Part shown: positions 1 through 5,346 of the stretch, one piece after another
Position numbering within the stretch: position 1 is the stretch's first letter
Layout of the letters: each line of letters starts with the position of its first letter
Position numbers and translations under genes: made by a program
The notes under the pieces: model-generated
What the model saw: the letters and a program-made list of their open reading frames with translations, nothing else
What the model was told of the DNA's origin: nothing
Databases searched by the model: none
Assembly (NCBI GenBank): GCA_028870815.1
Contig: JAGWOU010000043.1
Span: forward strand, 1 to 9,401
Length of the DNA stretch: 9,401 nt
Reading direction: 5' to 3'
Source: Rhodospirillales bacterium
GTDB taxonomy: Bacteria; Pseudomonadota; Alphaproteobacteria; Acetobacterales; Acetobacteraceae

Positions 1-453
1 CAGCTCGGCGCTCAGCTCACCAGATGCGACGCCTTCTTGAATCACAACGGTGTACTCATCCCGCATAGCCTCGAAAATCTTGGCCAGGCGCTGGCGCAAA
101 ACTTCCGACTGGTCGGCGACCTCGGCGCAGAAATTTCCCACCAGGCATCCGCCTCGCATCTCGTTGCAGCTCAGCTCAGCGATTTCCTTATCGAAATAGG
201 CCCTGAAGCGCTCGCGCACAGGCCTTGAAGAATCATGCAAGATTTCAGCATTAAACTGCCTGAGATGCTCGAAATAGCGTTCCAGGATTTCAAGCCCAAA
301 CGCCTCTTTCGAGAGGAAATGATTGGTGAAAGAGCCGAGCGGCACATTGGCCGCCTGGGCGATGTCGCGCACGGATGCACCCATGAAGCCCCTCTCGTGA
401 ACGACACGGAGGCCTTCATCCAGGATTTTTTCACGATTTGATGGTCTCGGCAT
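1..453 (-). CDS. TetR/AcrR-family transcriptional repressor, NemR-like (partial, C-terminus outside window)
   Basis: This is a DNA-binding one-component repressor, and 151 codons are visible before the window edge. Residues about 5-50 form the TetR helix-turn-helix, with the typical run GASVRDIAQAANVPLGSF and then the HF-SKEAFGLEILERYF helix. After it comes a ligand-domain segment with GGCLVGNFCAEVADQSE at about 101-117. From memory this resembles E. coli NemR, which has SKEAFG, ERHY and SGCL-(7 aa)-CDLSE at matching places, and whose Cys106 reacts with electrophiles and chlorine oxidants. Cys103 here falls at the NemR Cys106 position; Cys96 and Cys109 are also present. I chose the ATG at 453 because AGGTGA precedes it by a normal distance and the HTH begins soon after. 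The gene diverges from the small exported-protein gene at 704 and probably controls both. The inducer is unknown, and the end of the protein is not visible. Confidence 0.9.
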   Translation of the reverse strand, partial: MPRPSNREKILDEGLRVVHERGFMGASVRDIAQAANVPLGSFTNHFLSKEAFGLEILERYFEHLRQFNAEILHDSSRPVRERFRAYFDKEIAELSCNEMRGGCLVGNFCAEVADQSEVLRQRLAKIFEAMRDEYTVVIQEGVASGELSAEL

Positions 454-487
454 GATGGTAATTCACCTCTAAAAACTGTTCCTCCAT

Positions 488-516
488 AAAATACGGTCGT
501 ACACATTAAAATGCAA
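488..516 (-). promoter_or_regulatory. Predicted sigma-70 promoter of the TetR-family gene
   Basis: On the minus strand TTGCAT (511-516) and TATTTT (488-493) are separated by 17 bp, a good match to housekeeping -35/-10 elements, about 35 bp upstream of the ATG at 453. The spacer and -10 contain an imperfect palindrome TACG-GT-CGTA (492-501), related to the 12-bp palindromes further upstream. This could serve autorepression. It is a prediction from sequence only. Confidence 0.55.
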
Positions 517-599
517 GAGGATTCGGCCCCGGACCGATAGGACCGGCACAGCTCCGCATAAACCTCCAAAGCGCATGCAAAAGATGCATAACTGAGTTT

Positions 600-611
600 A
601 CGTACGTACGT
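600..611. promoter_or_regulatory. Candidate TetR-family operator, upstream copy
   Basis: ACGTACGTACGT is a perfect 12-bp self-complementary sequence, identical to the copy at 628-639 and 28 bp from it start to start. It lies in the divergent gap between the TetR-type gene and the small exported-protein gene, just upstream of the -35 element of the latter. Local regulators of this family normally bind such palindromes next to their own gene. Binding by this regulator is inferred. Confidence 0.6.
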
Positions 612-621
612 TCTTTTTCAG

Positions 622-650
622 TTGCCAACGTACGTACGTCCATGTACATA
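622..650 (+). promoter_or_regulatory. Predicted sigma-70 promoter of the small exported-protein gene
   Basis: TTGCCA (622-627) and TACATA (645-650) are separated by exactly 17 bp. A transcription start near 657 would leave a leader of roughly 47 nt before the ATG at 704. The second 12-bp palindrome fills most of the spacer, so a repressor bound there would directly block RNA polymerase. Confidence 0.6.
628..639. promoter_or_regulatory. Candidate TetR-family operator inside the promoter spacer
   Basis: This is the second perfect copy of ACGTACGTACGT. It begins on the base after the -35 hexamer and ends five bases before the -10 hexamer of the predicted promoter at 622-650. That placement is typical of a steric-block operator. 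A shorter palindrome, ATGTACAT (642-649), overlaps the -10. Assignment to the neighbouring NemR-like repressor is inferred. Confidence 0.65.
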
Positions 651-703
651 GGCTGCATGAGCAGGCGCTTCCGCCCGCCTCGAAAACCAAAGGAACCAAG
701 GAT

Positions 704-946
704 ATGACATACTTCACGAAAATCGCTTCCGTTGCCGCTCTGGCTGTGTCTCTGGCGCCCTTCGCCGCGCAGGCCCGTTCCGGTGAAATCGGCGCCGCCT
801 CCCCGGCCCAGCACCTTGTCCGTATTTCCAGTGCACCCGCCCTTCATGGCCGTGTCGCCACGAACACGCAGGTCCCAGCTGACTTCGCCACCGCCTCGGC
901 CGCCGAGCTCGCGAATATCGGCCACGGCAACAACTCTGCCGGCTAA
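704..946 (+). CDS. Small exported protein of unknown function (80 aa)
   Basis: I do not recognise a family. Residues 1-24 form a clear Sec signal peptide: a short start with Lys6, a hydrophobic core (IASVAALAVSLAPFAA) and an AQA cleavage site before Arg25. The mature part is then about 56 residues, rich in Ala and Ser, with no cysteine, no membrane segment and no known motif, so a periplasmic or secreted location is expected. AAAGGAA at 689-695 is a well-placed ribosome binding site for the ATG at 704. The gene has its own predicted promoter with an operator-like palindrome in the spacer and diverges from a NemR-like repressor, so it is probably induced when that repressor releases, possibly under electrophile or oxidant stress. 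Its function is unknown. The signal peptide, RBS and promoter together make it a credible gene. Confidence 0.7.
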   Translation: MTYFTKIASVAALAVSLAPFAAQARSGEIGAASPAQHLVRISSAPALHGRVATNTQVPADFATASAAELANIGHGNNSAG

Positions 947-993
947 CCCAAGACGCTTCCCCGGCTTTGCGGTGCCATAAACCGTATGGTCCA

Positions 994-1025
994 GCCCTTT
1001 CCTCGCGGCTTTCGCGAGGAAGGGC
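994..1025 (+). other. Strong stem-loop between two small genes
   Basis: The arms at 994-1007 and 1013-1025 pair over about 13 bp with one bulged T (998) and a 5-nt loop (GCTTT). The right arm reads CGCGAGGAAGGG. No T-run follows, so it is not a classic intrinsic terminator. It lies 47 nt after the stop of the exported-protein gene and 26 nt before the small ORF at 1051. It could protect the 3' end of the first mRNA, act as a Rho-linked terminator, or affect translation of the small ORF. Confidence 0.6.
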
Positions 1026-1050
1026 CTGGCTCTCCCGAGGAGTTCTGCAA

Positions 1051-1164
1051 ATGTCAAGTGATTTCCTTGTTGCGGTCCTGGCCCGGCCAAGCGTCCTCGC
1101 CGCTTTTCTGCTCTGCCTTCGCATCGCCGCCCTGCTGGGCTATGCGGGCGCGTCCGCCCCTTAA
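1051..1164 (+). CDS. Possible 37-aa hydrophobic peptide
   Basis: This is a short reading frame of 37 residues beginning MSSDFLVAVLARPSVLAA. GAGGAG at 1037-1042 lies 8 nt before the ATG, which is good ribosome binding site spacing. Residues about 15-31 (VLAAFLLCLRIAALLGY) could form one membrane segment with a single Arg in it. It follows the exported-protein gene on the same strand after a strong stem-loop. No family is recognised. In GC-rich DNA an open frame this short can arise by chance, so the RBS and the membrane-like composition are the only support. Confidence 0.35.
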   Translation: MSSDFLVAVLARPSVLAAFLLCLRIAALLGYAGASAP

Positions 1165-1196
1165 CGCCGGGCTGACCGCCTACCTCAAACCCGTAT

Positions 1197-1215
1197 GGCG
1201 CTTTATTTAAGCGCC
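1197..1215 (-). other. Small inverted repeat at the scoB stop codon
   Basis: GGCGCTT (1197-1203) and AAGCGCC (1209-1215) form a 7-bp perfect stem with a 5-nt A/T loop that spans the scoB stop codon. No T-run follows on either strand, so it is only a weak candidate for a 3'-end structure of the scoAB transcript. Confidence 0.3.
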
Positions 1216-1847
1216 ACGCTGAAATCCGCTTCGGTCTTTCCCCGTATCTCATCCACGGTCACGCCCGGCGCGCATTCAACCAACGCAAGGCCGGGCACCT
1301 CACCCTTTTTCACTTCGAACACAGCAAGATCGGTGATAATCTTGCTCACCACGCCCTTGCCGGTGAGCGGCAGATTGCATTGCTTCAAAATCTTCGCCTC
1401 GCCCTTGGCTGTATGCTCCATCAGCACCACCAAGCGCGGCACGCCGGCCACCAGGTCCATGGCGCCGCCCATGCCCTTCACCATCTTGCCGGGCACCATC
1501 CAATTGGCCAGGTCGCCATTCTCCGCCACCTGCAACGCGCCAAGAATGGAAATATCGATATGCCCGCCCCGGATCATGCCGAAGCTCTGGGCGGAATCGA
1601 AATAGCTGGTGGTCGGCAGCTCCGTCACCGTCTGCTTCCCGGCATTGATCAGGTCGGCATCCTCCTCGCCCTCAAACGGAAACGGCCCCGTGCCCATCAT
1701 CCCGTTCTCGGATTGCAACTGAATGGTCATGCCATCAGGAATATGGTTGGCGACCAGCGTGGGAATCCCGATCCCGAGATTCACATAGAACCCGTCTTCC
1801 AGCTCGGCGGCGGCCTTCGCGGCCATTTCATCGCGGCTCCAGGGCAT
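1203..1847 (-). CDS. scoB: Succinyl-CoA:3-ketoacid CoA-transferase, subunit B
   Basis: This is the beta subunit of the class I CoA-transferase that moves CoA from succinyl-CoA to acetoacetate, giving acetoacetyl-CoA in the cytoplasm. The 214-aa length is usual for separate B subunits. The N-terminal GIGIPTLV (25-32) and the SENG motif are present; Glu47 in SENG is the residue expected to carry the covalent CoA thioester in this family. The GGHIDISILGALQV stretch and the KGMGGAMDLVAG stretch are also typical. The gene starts 3 nt after the scoA stop, with a strong AAGGAGG site located in the end of scoA, so the two subunits are translated together. Acetoacetate from PHB breakdown is the likely substrate because the PHB genes lie just upstream. 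A related substrate such as 3-oxoadipate (PcaIJ) cannot be strictly excluded, but no aromatic pathway genes are nearby. Confidence 0.9.
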   Translation of the reverse strand: MPWSRDEMAAKAAAELEDGFYVNLGIGIPTLVANHIPDGMTIQLQSENGMMGTGPFPFEGEEDADLINAGKQTVTELPTTSYFDSAQSFGMIRGGHIDISILGALQVAENGDLANWMVPGKMVKGMGGAMDLVAGVPRLVVLMEHTAKGEAKILKQCNLPLTGKGVVSKIITDLAVFEVKKGEVPGLALVECAPGVTVDEIRGKTEADFSVALK

Positions 1848-1850
1848 CGC

Positions 1851-2561
1851 TCAACCCTCCTTCTTGCGTAATGTGCGCTGTTCTATGCGTTTCTCGATGT
1901 GCGCCGGCTTCACGATCTTTTTCACGAAAATCCCCGGGGTGACGATATGGTCGGGGTCGATCTCGCCCGGCTCGACGATCTCCTCCACCTCGGCCACAGT
2001 GAATTTTGAAGCCGTCGCCATGATCGGATTAAAATTCCGCGCCGTCTTGCGATAGACGAGATTGCCTTCCGTATCGGCTTTCCAGGCATGCACGATGGCA
2101 AGATCTGCAAACAGGCCACGCTCCATGATGTAATGGCGGCCATTAAACTCCCGCACATCCTTGCCCTCGGCCACCTGCGTGCCATAGCCGGTGGCGGTGT
2201 AGAAGGCCGGAATCCCCGCCCCGCCGGCACGGATGCGCTCCGCCAGCGTGCCTTGCGGGTTGAACTCGATCTCCAGTTCCCCGGCCAGATATTGTTTCGC
2301 GAAGGTCGCGTTCTCACCCACGTAAGATGAGATCATCTTTTTAATCTGCCGGGTCTCCAGCAAGATGCCGAGCCCCGCCCCGTCAATCCCGGCATTGTTC
2401 GAGACCACGGTCAGGTCCTTCACGCCCGAATCCCGGATCGCCTCGATTAGGCTCTGCGCGATTCCGCACAGCCCGAACCCGCCGGACATGATGGTCATAC
2501 CGTCGAACAACTTGCCCTTCAGGGCCTCGGCTGCATTGGGGGAGATTTTGCTTACAGCCAT
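1851..2561 (-). CDS. scoA: Succinyl-CoA:3-ketoacid CoA-transferase, subunit A
   Basis: This is the alpha subunit of the acetoacetate-activating CoA-transferase. It is 236 aa, normal for the family. The N-terminal glycine-rich SGGFGLCGIAQSLI (26-39) is the signature of class I CoA-transferase A subunits, followed by VVSNNAGIDGAGLGILL and the SSYVGENATF stretch. The C-terminal part carries TPGIFVKKIV, typical of ScoA. The ATG at 2561 has GAGGA a few bases upstream. It pairs with scoB directly downstream and lies 95 nt after the thiolase gene on the same strand. The product acetoacetyl-CoA is the substrate of that thiolase, so the block can return PHB-derived acetoacetate to acetyl-CoA. A probable terminator separates it from phaA, so it may have its own weak promoter or depend on read-through; I could not pick a clear promoter in the short gap. 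Confidence 0.92.
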   Translation of the reverse strand: MAVSKISPNAAEALKGKLFDGMTIMSGGFGLCGIAQSLIEAIRDSGVKDLTVVSNNAGIDGAGLGILLETRQIKKMISSYVGENATFAKQYLAGELEIEFNPQGTLAERIRAGGAGIPAFYTATGYGTQVAEGKDVREFNGRHYIMERGLFADLAIVHAWKADTEGNLVYRKTARNFNPIMATASKFTVAEVEEIVEPGEIDPDHIVTPGIFVKKIVKPAHIEKRIEQRTLRKKEG

Positions 2562-2611
2562 GGGTCCTCACTTGGTCTTCAGGCTATGCGGGGGCTGTCA
2601 GCCTTCCCGCC

Positions 2612-2641
2612 AAAAACAGCCCTGGGCCGCTGGCCTGGGGC
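2612..2641 (-). terminator. Probable intrinsic terminator after phaA
   Basis: On the minus strand, 16 nt after the thiolase stop codon, GCCC-CA-GGCC pairs with GGCC-CA-GGGC around an AGC loop (2619-2641): 8 GC pairs with a 2-nt internal mismatch. TG and then five T residues follow (complement of 2612-2616). The position and T-run fit Rho-independent termination, perhaps partial, between phaA and scoA. Confidence 0.5.
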
Positions 2642-2656
2642 CTTCTCAATCGTGCG

Positions 2657-3829
2657 TCAGTGTTCCAGGCACATGGCCACGCCCATGCCGCCGCCGATGC
2701 ACAACGTCACCAGCCCTTTCTTCGCATCGCGCCGCTGCATCTCATGCAGCAAGGTGGTCAGCACCCGCGCGCCGGAAGCGCCAATCGGGTGGCCGATGGC
2801 GATGGCGCCGCCATTCACATTCACCTTCGCCGGGTCCAACCCCAACTCCTTGTTCACTGCGCAAGCCTGCGCGGCAAACGCCTCATTCGCCTCAACCAGA
2901 TCGAGATCGGAAGCGGCCCAGCCCGCCCGTTCCAGCGCCTTGCGCGAAGCCGGAATCGGCCCGGCCCCCATCAGCGCCGGGTCCACCCCGGCGGTGGCGA
3001 AGCTCGCGATCCGCGCCAGCGGCGTCAGTCCGCGTCTTGCGGCTTCCTTCGCACTCATCACCACCAGCGCCGCCGCGCCGTCATTAATGCCGGAGGCATT
3101 ACCAGCGGTCACCGTACCTTCCTTGGTGAAGGCGGGGCGCAGTTTCGCCATCGTCTCGGCGGAAGCATCGTGGCGGATATATTCATCGACCTCCACCACC
3201 ACCTCGCCCTTGCGGCTGGAAAGCGTCACGGGCGCGATCTCATCCTTGAACTTGCCCGCCTTCTGCGCGGCGGAAGCCTTCTGCTGCGAGGCCAGCGCCA
3301 GCGCATCCTGTTCGTCGCGGGTCACCTGCCACTGCTTGGCTACGTTCTCGGCGGTAATGCCCATGTGATAGCCGTGGAAAGCATCCCACAGCCCGTCCTT
3401 CAGCATCGTATCGACGAAATTCAGATCGCCCATCTTCTGCCCGGCGCGCAGATGCTGCGCATGCGGCGAGAGGCTCATGCTCTCCTGCCCGCCCGCGACG
3501 ACAATATTACTCTGCCCGGACATCACCTGCTGCGCGGCCAGCGCCACGGCCCGCAGGCCCGATCCGCAAACCTGGTTGATGCCAAAAGCGGTCTTGCTGT
3601 CCGGTATCCCGGCGGCCCTTGCGGCTTGGCGGGCCGGGTTCATGCCCTGCGCGGCGGTGAGAACCTGGCCTAATATGGCTTCGTCAATGTCCTCCGGTGA
3701 GAGCCCGGCGCGCTCTATGGCCGCCTTGATGGCAACCTCGCCAAGCCTGAACGCCGGGGTGGCGCTAAAAGAGCCGTTAAAGCTACCGACGGGGGTACGC
3801 GCCGCCGAGACAATGACGATATCATCCAT
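2657..3829 (-). CDS. phaA: Acetyl-CoA acetyltransferase (beta-ketothiolase)
   Basis: This cytoplasmic enzyme condenses two acetyl-CoA to acetoacetyl-CoA, the first step of PHB synthesis, or runs the reverse thiolysis. It is 390 aa, the family length. All thiolase landmarks are visible: the nucleophile Cys88 in NQVCGSGLRAV, NEAF at 315-318, His347 in AIGHPIGASGARV, and the C-terminal Cys377 in CIGGGMG. The frame is open up to 3889, but I start at the ATG at 3829. The protein then begins MDDIVIVSAARTPVGSF, which matches the usual thiolase N-terminus, and AAAGGA lies upstream. The extra 20 residues upstream look unrelated. It follows the PHA synthase gene after 38 nt, so they are likely co-transcribed. 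The order phaE-like, phaC, phaA supports a biosynthetic role, but a degradative role with ScoAB is equally possible biochemically. Confidence 0.95.
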   Translation of the reverse strand: MDDIVIVSAARTPVGSFNGSFSATPAFRLGEVAIKAAIERAGLSPEDIDEAILGQVLTAAQGMNPARQAARAAGIPDSKTAFGINQVCGSGLRAVALAAQQVMSGQSNIVVAGGQESMSLSPHAQHLRAGQKMGDLNFVDTMLKDGLWDAFHGYHMGITAENVAKQWQVTRDEQDALALASQQKASAAQKAGKFKDEIAPVTLSSRKGEVVVEVDEYIRHDASAETMAKLRPAFTKEGTVTAGNASGINDGAAALVVMSAKEAARRGLTPLARIASFATAGVDPALMGAGPIPASRKALERAGWAASDLDLVEANEAFAAQACAVNKELGLDPAKVNVNGGAIAIGHPIGASGARVLTTLLHEMQRRDAKKGLVTLCIGGGMGVAMCLEH

Positions 3830-3867
3830 AGTCCTGGTTCCTTTTGGCAGTCTCGTAGTCCTGGAGC

Positions 3868-4875
3868 CTACGATATGCCGGAAGCCCATTCCGCGAAAGG
3901 CCGCCAGAGTGACGTTTCAGCATGCGTGCCCGCCACCATGCCGATATGTCCGGCCCGAGGCTCGACCATGGTGACATGCTGCAGCCGTGCCGCCAGCGCC
4001 CGGGCTGAGGCAGCGGGCACCAACCGGTCTTTTGCCGGAATCGCGCAGAAAACGGGTGTCTGAAGCTGTCCGGGGTCCACGGCCAGCCCGGCCACACGCC
4101 ATTCCCCCCGCGCGGTGGCATTGGCGCCATACCAGCCTGTCAGCGCCTCCCGCGCCACGGGTGCGGCCAGCGGCACACCATCGGCCAGCCAATCTTCCAT
4201 CGCCACAAACCGCCGCGCCCGGGCGCCGACTTTGTCCTGCCCAGCGAAATCCCGGTATTTGTCGCCCACGCCATACGGGTCCACCATGGTAAACATCGCG
4301 TTCAACGCATCAATGGGCAGCGTGCCGGAAAACTGCATCGCCCCTTCCATGAAGGGCACCACCTCCGCCACCCGCCGCGCCGCCTCTGGGTCATCGGCGT
4401 GGAAGTCCCATGGCGTTGCCAGCAAGGCTAGCGCCTTCACCTTCTCCGGCACGCGCAATGCTGCCGCCAGCGCCAGCAACCCACCCATACAATACCCCGC
4501 CAGAATCACCGGGCCGGGCAAGGCCGCCAGCGCCCGCTCCAACCGCCCTGCAATGTAATCGGTCAGCGAAAACCGCCGCTCCACCGCGCCCGGCCAGCCC
4601 CAATCCAGCAGATACGGGTGCACCCCCTGCGCGCTCAGCCAGCGCAGCATCGAGGCGTTCTCCATCAAATCCAGGATATAGGCGCGGTTGATCAGGCTGG
4701 GCACGAACAGCACCGCCGGGCCATCTCCGCCATAATCCAGCACCCGGCTTTCGCCTTCCTCCCAGATGGCGGGCGGGTCGCGCATCGCGCGCACATAACC
4801 ATCCTGGCGGTAAGCCGCGATCCCGGCGATCAGCGCCCGGTCTTGAAGCTGAATCTCCTCAAACAGCTTCCCCAT
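3868..4875 (-). CDS. phaC: Short class III-like polyhydroxyalkanoate synthase / alpha-beta hydrolase
   Basis: The likely role is polymerisation of (R)-3-hydroxyacyl-CoA to PHA on the granule surface. From the ATG at 4875 the protein is 335 aa, close to the ~355 aa of class III PhaC and far below the ~590 aa of class I. The alpha/beta-hydrolase fold shows VLFVPSLINRAYILDL, then LLDWGWP, then a lipase-like box GYCMGG with nucleophile Cys129 in place of Ser. Asp283 (AKDRLVP) and His310 (GHIGM) complete the triad; the spacing matches Allochromatium PhaC (Cys149, Asp302, His331, from memory). The frame is open to 5049, but its first 58 residues lie over the upstream gene in another frame and look like shadow sequence. 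The 4875 start gives a 17-nt overlap with the PhaE-like gene, suggesting translational coupling. Class III enzymes need PhaE, which may be that small partner. Confidence 0.8.
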   Translation of the reverse strand: MGKLFEEIQLQDRALIAGIAAYRQDGYVRAMRDPPAIWEEGESRVLDYGGDGPAVLFVPSLINRAYILDLMENASMLRWLSAQGVHPYLLDWGWPGAVERRFSLTDYIAGRLERALAALPGPVILAGYCMGGLLALAAALRVPEKVKALALLATPWDFHADDPEAARRVAEVVPFMEGAMQFSGTLPIDALNAMFTMVDPYGVGDKYRDFAGQDKVGARARRFVAMEDWLADGVPLAAPVAREALTGWYGANATARGEWRVAGLAVDPGQLQTPVFCAIPAKDRLVPAASARALAARLQHVTMVEPRAGHIGMVAGTHAETSLWRPFAEWASGIS

Positions 4876-5197
4876 CGCGGCCAGGTCCGGCTCCGTCCCG
4901 CCGTTCAATAAGTTCGGCCAGGCGCTGCTCAAGTTCAGCGACGCGGCGGCTGAGCCGGTCGACCTCATCCATGCCAGGGCCAGATGCAGCAGCAGCGGGC
5001 GCGGCCCGCGGCGGCTCAGCGGAGCCGGGGCTTCGGGGCGGGGCGTCATGCGGCAGCAACGCCGCGGCAGCGGCAGCGGCCTGCGCCCACAGGCTCAGCA
5101 TCGCGGCCCAGTTTTCGCGCAACTCGCGGTCCGCCGCCATCGCGGTCAGCTCGCTCTGCCACACGGCCACGAAATCCTTGGCCCAATTCTCGTCCAT
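4859..5197 (-). CDS. Small PhaE-like putative PHA synthase partner (112 aa)
   Basis: No family is recognised with certainty. Residues 1-45 are predicted helical and tryptophan-rich (Trp5, 13, 30, 37), residues 46-75 are an Ala/Pro linker, and residues about 77-100 (DEVDRLSRRVAELEQRLAEL) form a leucine/valine heptad coiled coil. PhaE, the second subunit of class III PHA synthase, also has Trp-rich helices and a C-terminal coiled coil, but is normally about 350 aa; this would be a strongly reduced version. The ATG at 5197 is preferred because CAGGGA lies upstream; the 30 extra residues that an earlier start would add are Cys/Arg-rich and unconvincing. The stop overlaps the phaC start by 17 nt, and the gene opens the operon divergent from phaR. 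It could instead be a phasin-like or PhaM-like granule protein. Confidence 0.55.
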   Translation of the reverse strand: MDENWAKDFVAVWQSELTAMAADRELRENWAAMLSLWAQAAAAAAALLPHDAPPRSPGSAEPPRAAPAAAASGPGMDEVDRLSRRVAELEQRLAELIERRDGAGPGRDGEAV

Positions 5198-5258
5198 GCG
5201 CCATGCAATCCCTGCCGCCCCGCCCTTCTTCCTAACCTGCCCCGGCCAAAATCGCCAC

Positions 5259-5287
5259 AACCTAAGCGCGCACTGTGCAGCGCACAA
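5259..5287 (-). promoter_or_regulatory. Predicted promoter of the phaE-like/phaC/phaA operon
   Basis: On the minus strand TTGTGC (5282-5287) and TAGGTT (5259-5264) are separated by 17 bp, giving a leader of about 55 nt to the ATG at 5197. The match to consensus is moderate. An inverted repeat overlaps the -35 and spacer (5274-5286). Confidence 0.4.
5274..5286. promoter_or_regulatory. Candidate PhaR operator
   Basis: TGTGC-AGC-GCACA is a perfect 5-bp inverted repeat with a 3-nt centre. Its core TGC-N3-GCA matches the core of the PhaR site described for Paracoccus and Rhodobacter (CTGC-N3/4-GCAG, from memory), with the outermost pair swapped. It lies in the phaR/phaE-like divergent gap and overlaps the predicted -35 of the synthase operon. 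PhaR binding is inferred. Confidence 0.4.
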
Positions 5288-5346
5288 ATTTCGTGGTTTT
5301 ATAACAGCACAAGCGTGCCGCCTGCACTTTCGCCATCGATCCGGGG

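Noticed and set aside
171..569. 132-codon minus-strand frame overlapping the TetR gene
   Set aside because: It is a different frame of the same strand as the repressor. The TetR frame has a clear HTH and ligand domain, and this one has none.
600..639. CRISPR or tandem-repeat array suggested by the ACGTACGTACGT copies
   Set aside because: There are only two 12-bp copies, too short and too few for CRISPR, and they are palindromes placed at a promoter, which fits operators.
506..1252. 248-codon minus-strand frame over the small-gene region
   Set aside because: The product is Arg/Gly-rich with no motif, runs through the promoter palindromes and the scoB end, and has no ribosome binding site. 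The plus-strand small exported gene explains the region better.
2586..3673. Long plus-strand frames opposite phaA
   Set aside because: They are antisense to a complete thiolase with all catalytic residues. Their composition is Ala/Ser/Pro/Arg-rich shadow sequence.
4876..5049. N-terminal extension of PhaC to an ATG at 5049
   Set aside because: These 58 residues overlap the PhaE-like gene in another frame, are Arg/Pro/Leu-rich, and lie outside the part that resembles class III PhaC. The ATG at 4875 gives the expected length.
5198..5287. N-terminal extension of the PhaE-like protein to an ATG at 5287
   Set aside because: It would run through the predicted promoter and the PhaR-like repeat, and the added residues are Cys/Arg/Trp-rich with no supporting ribosome binding site.
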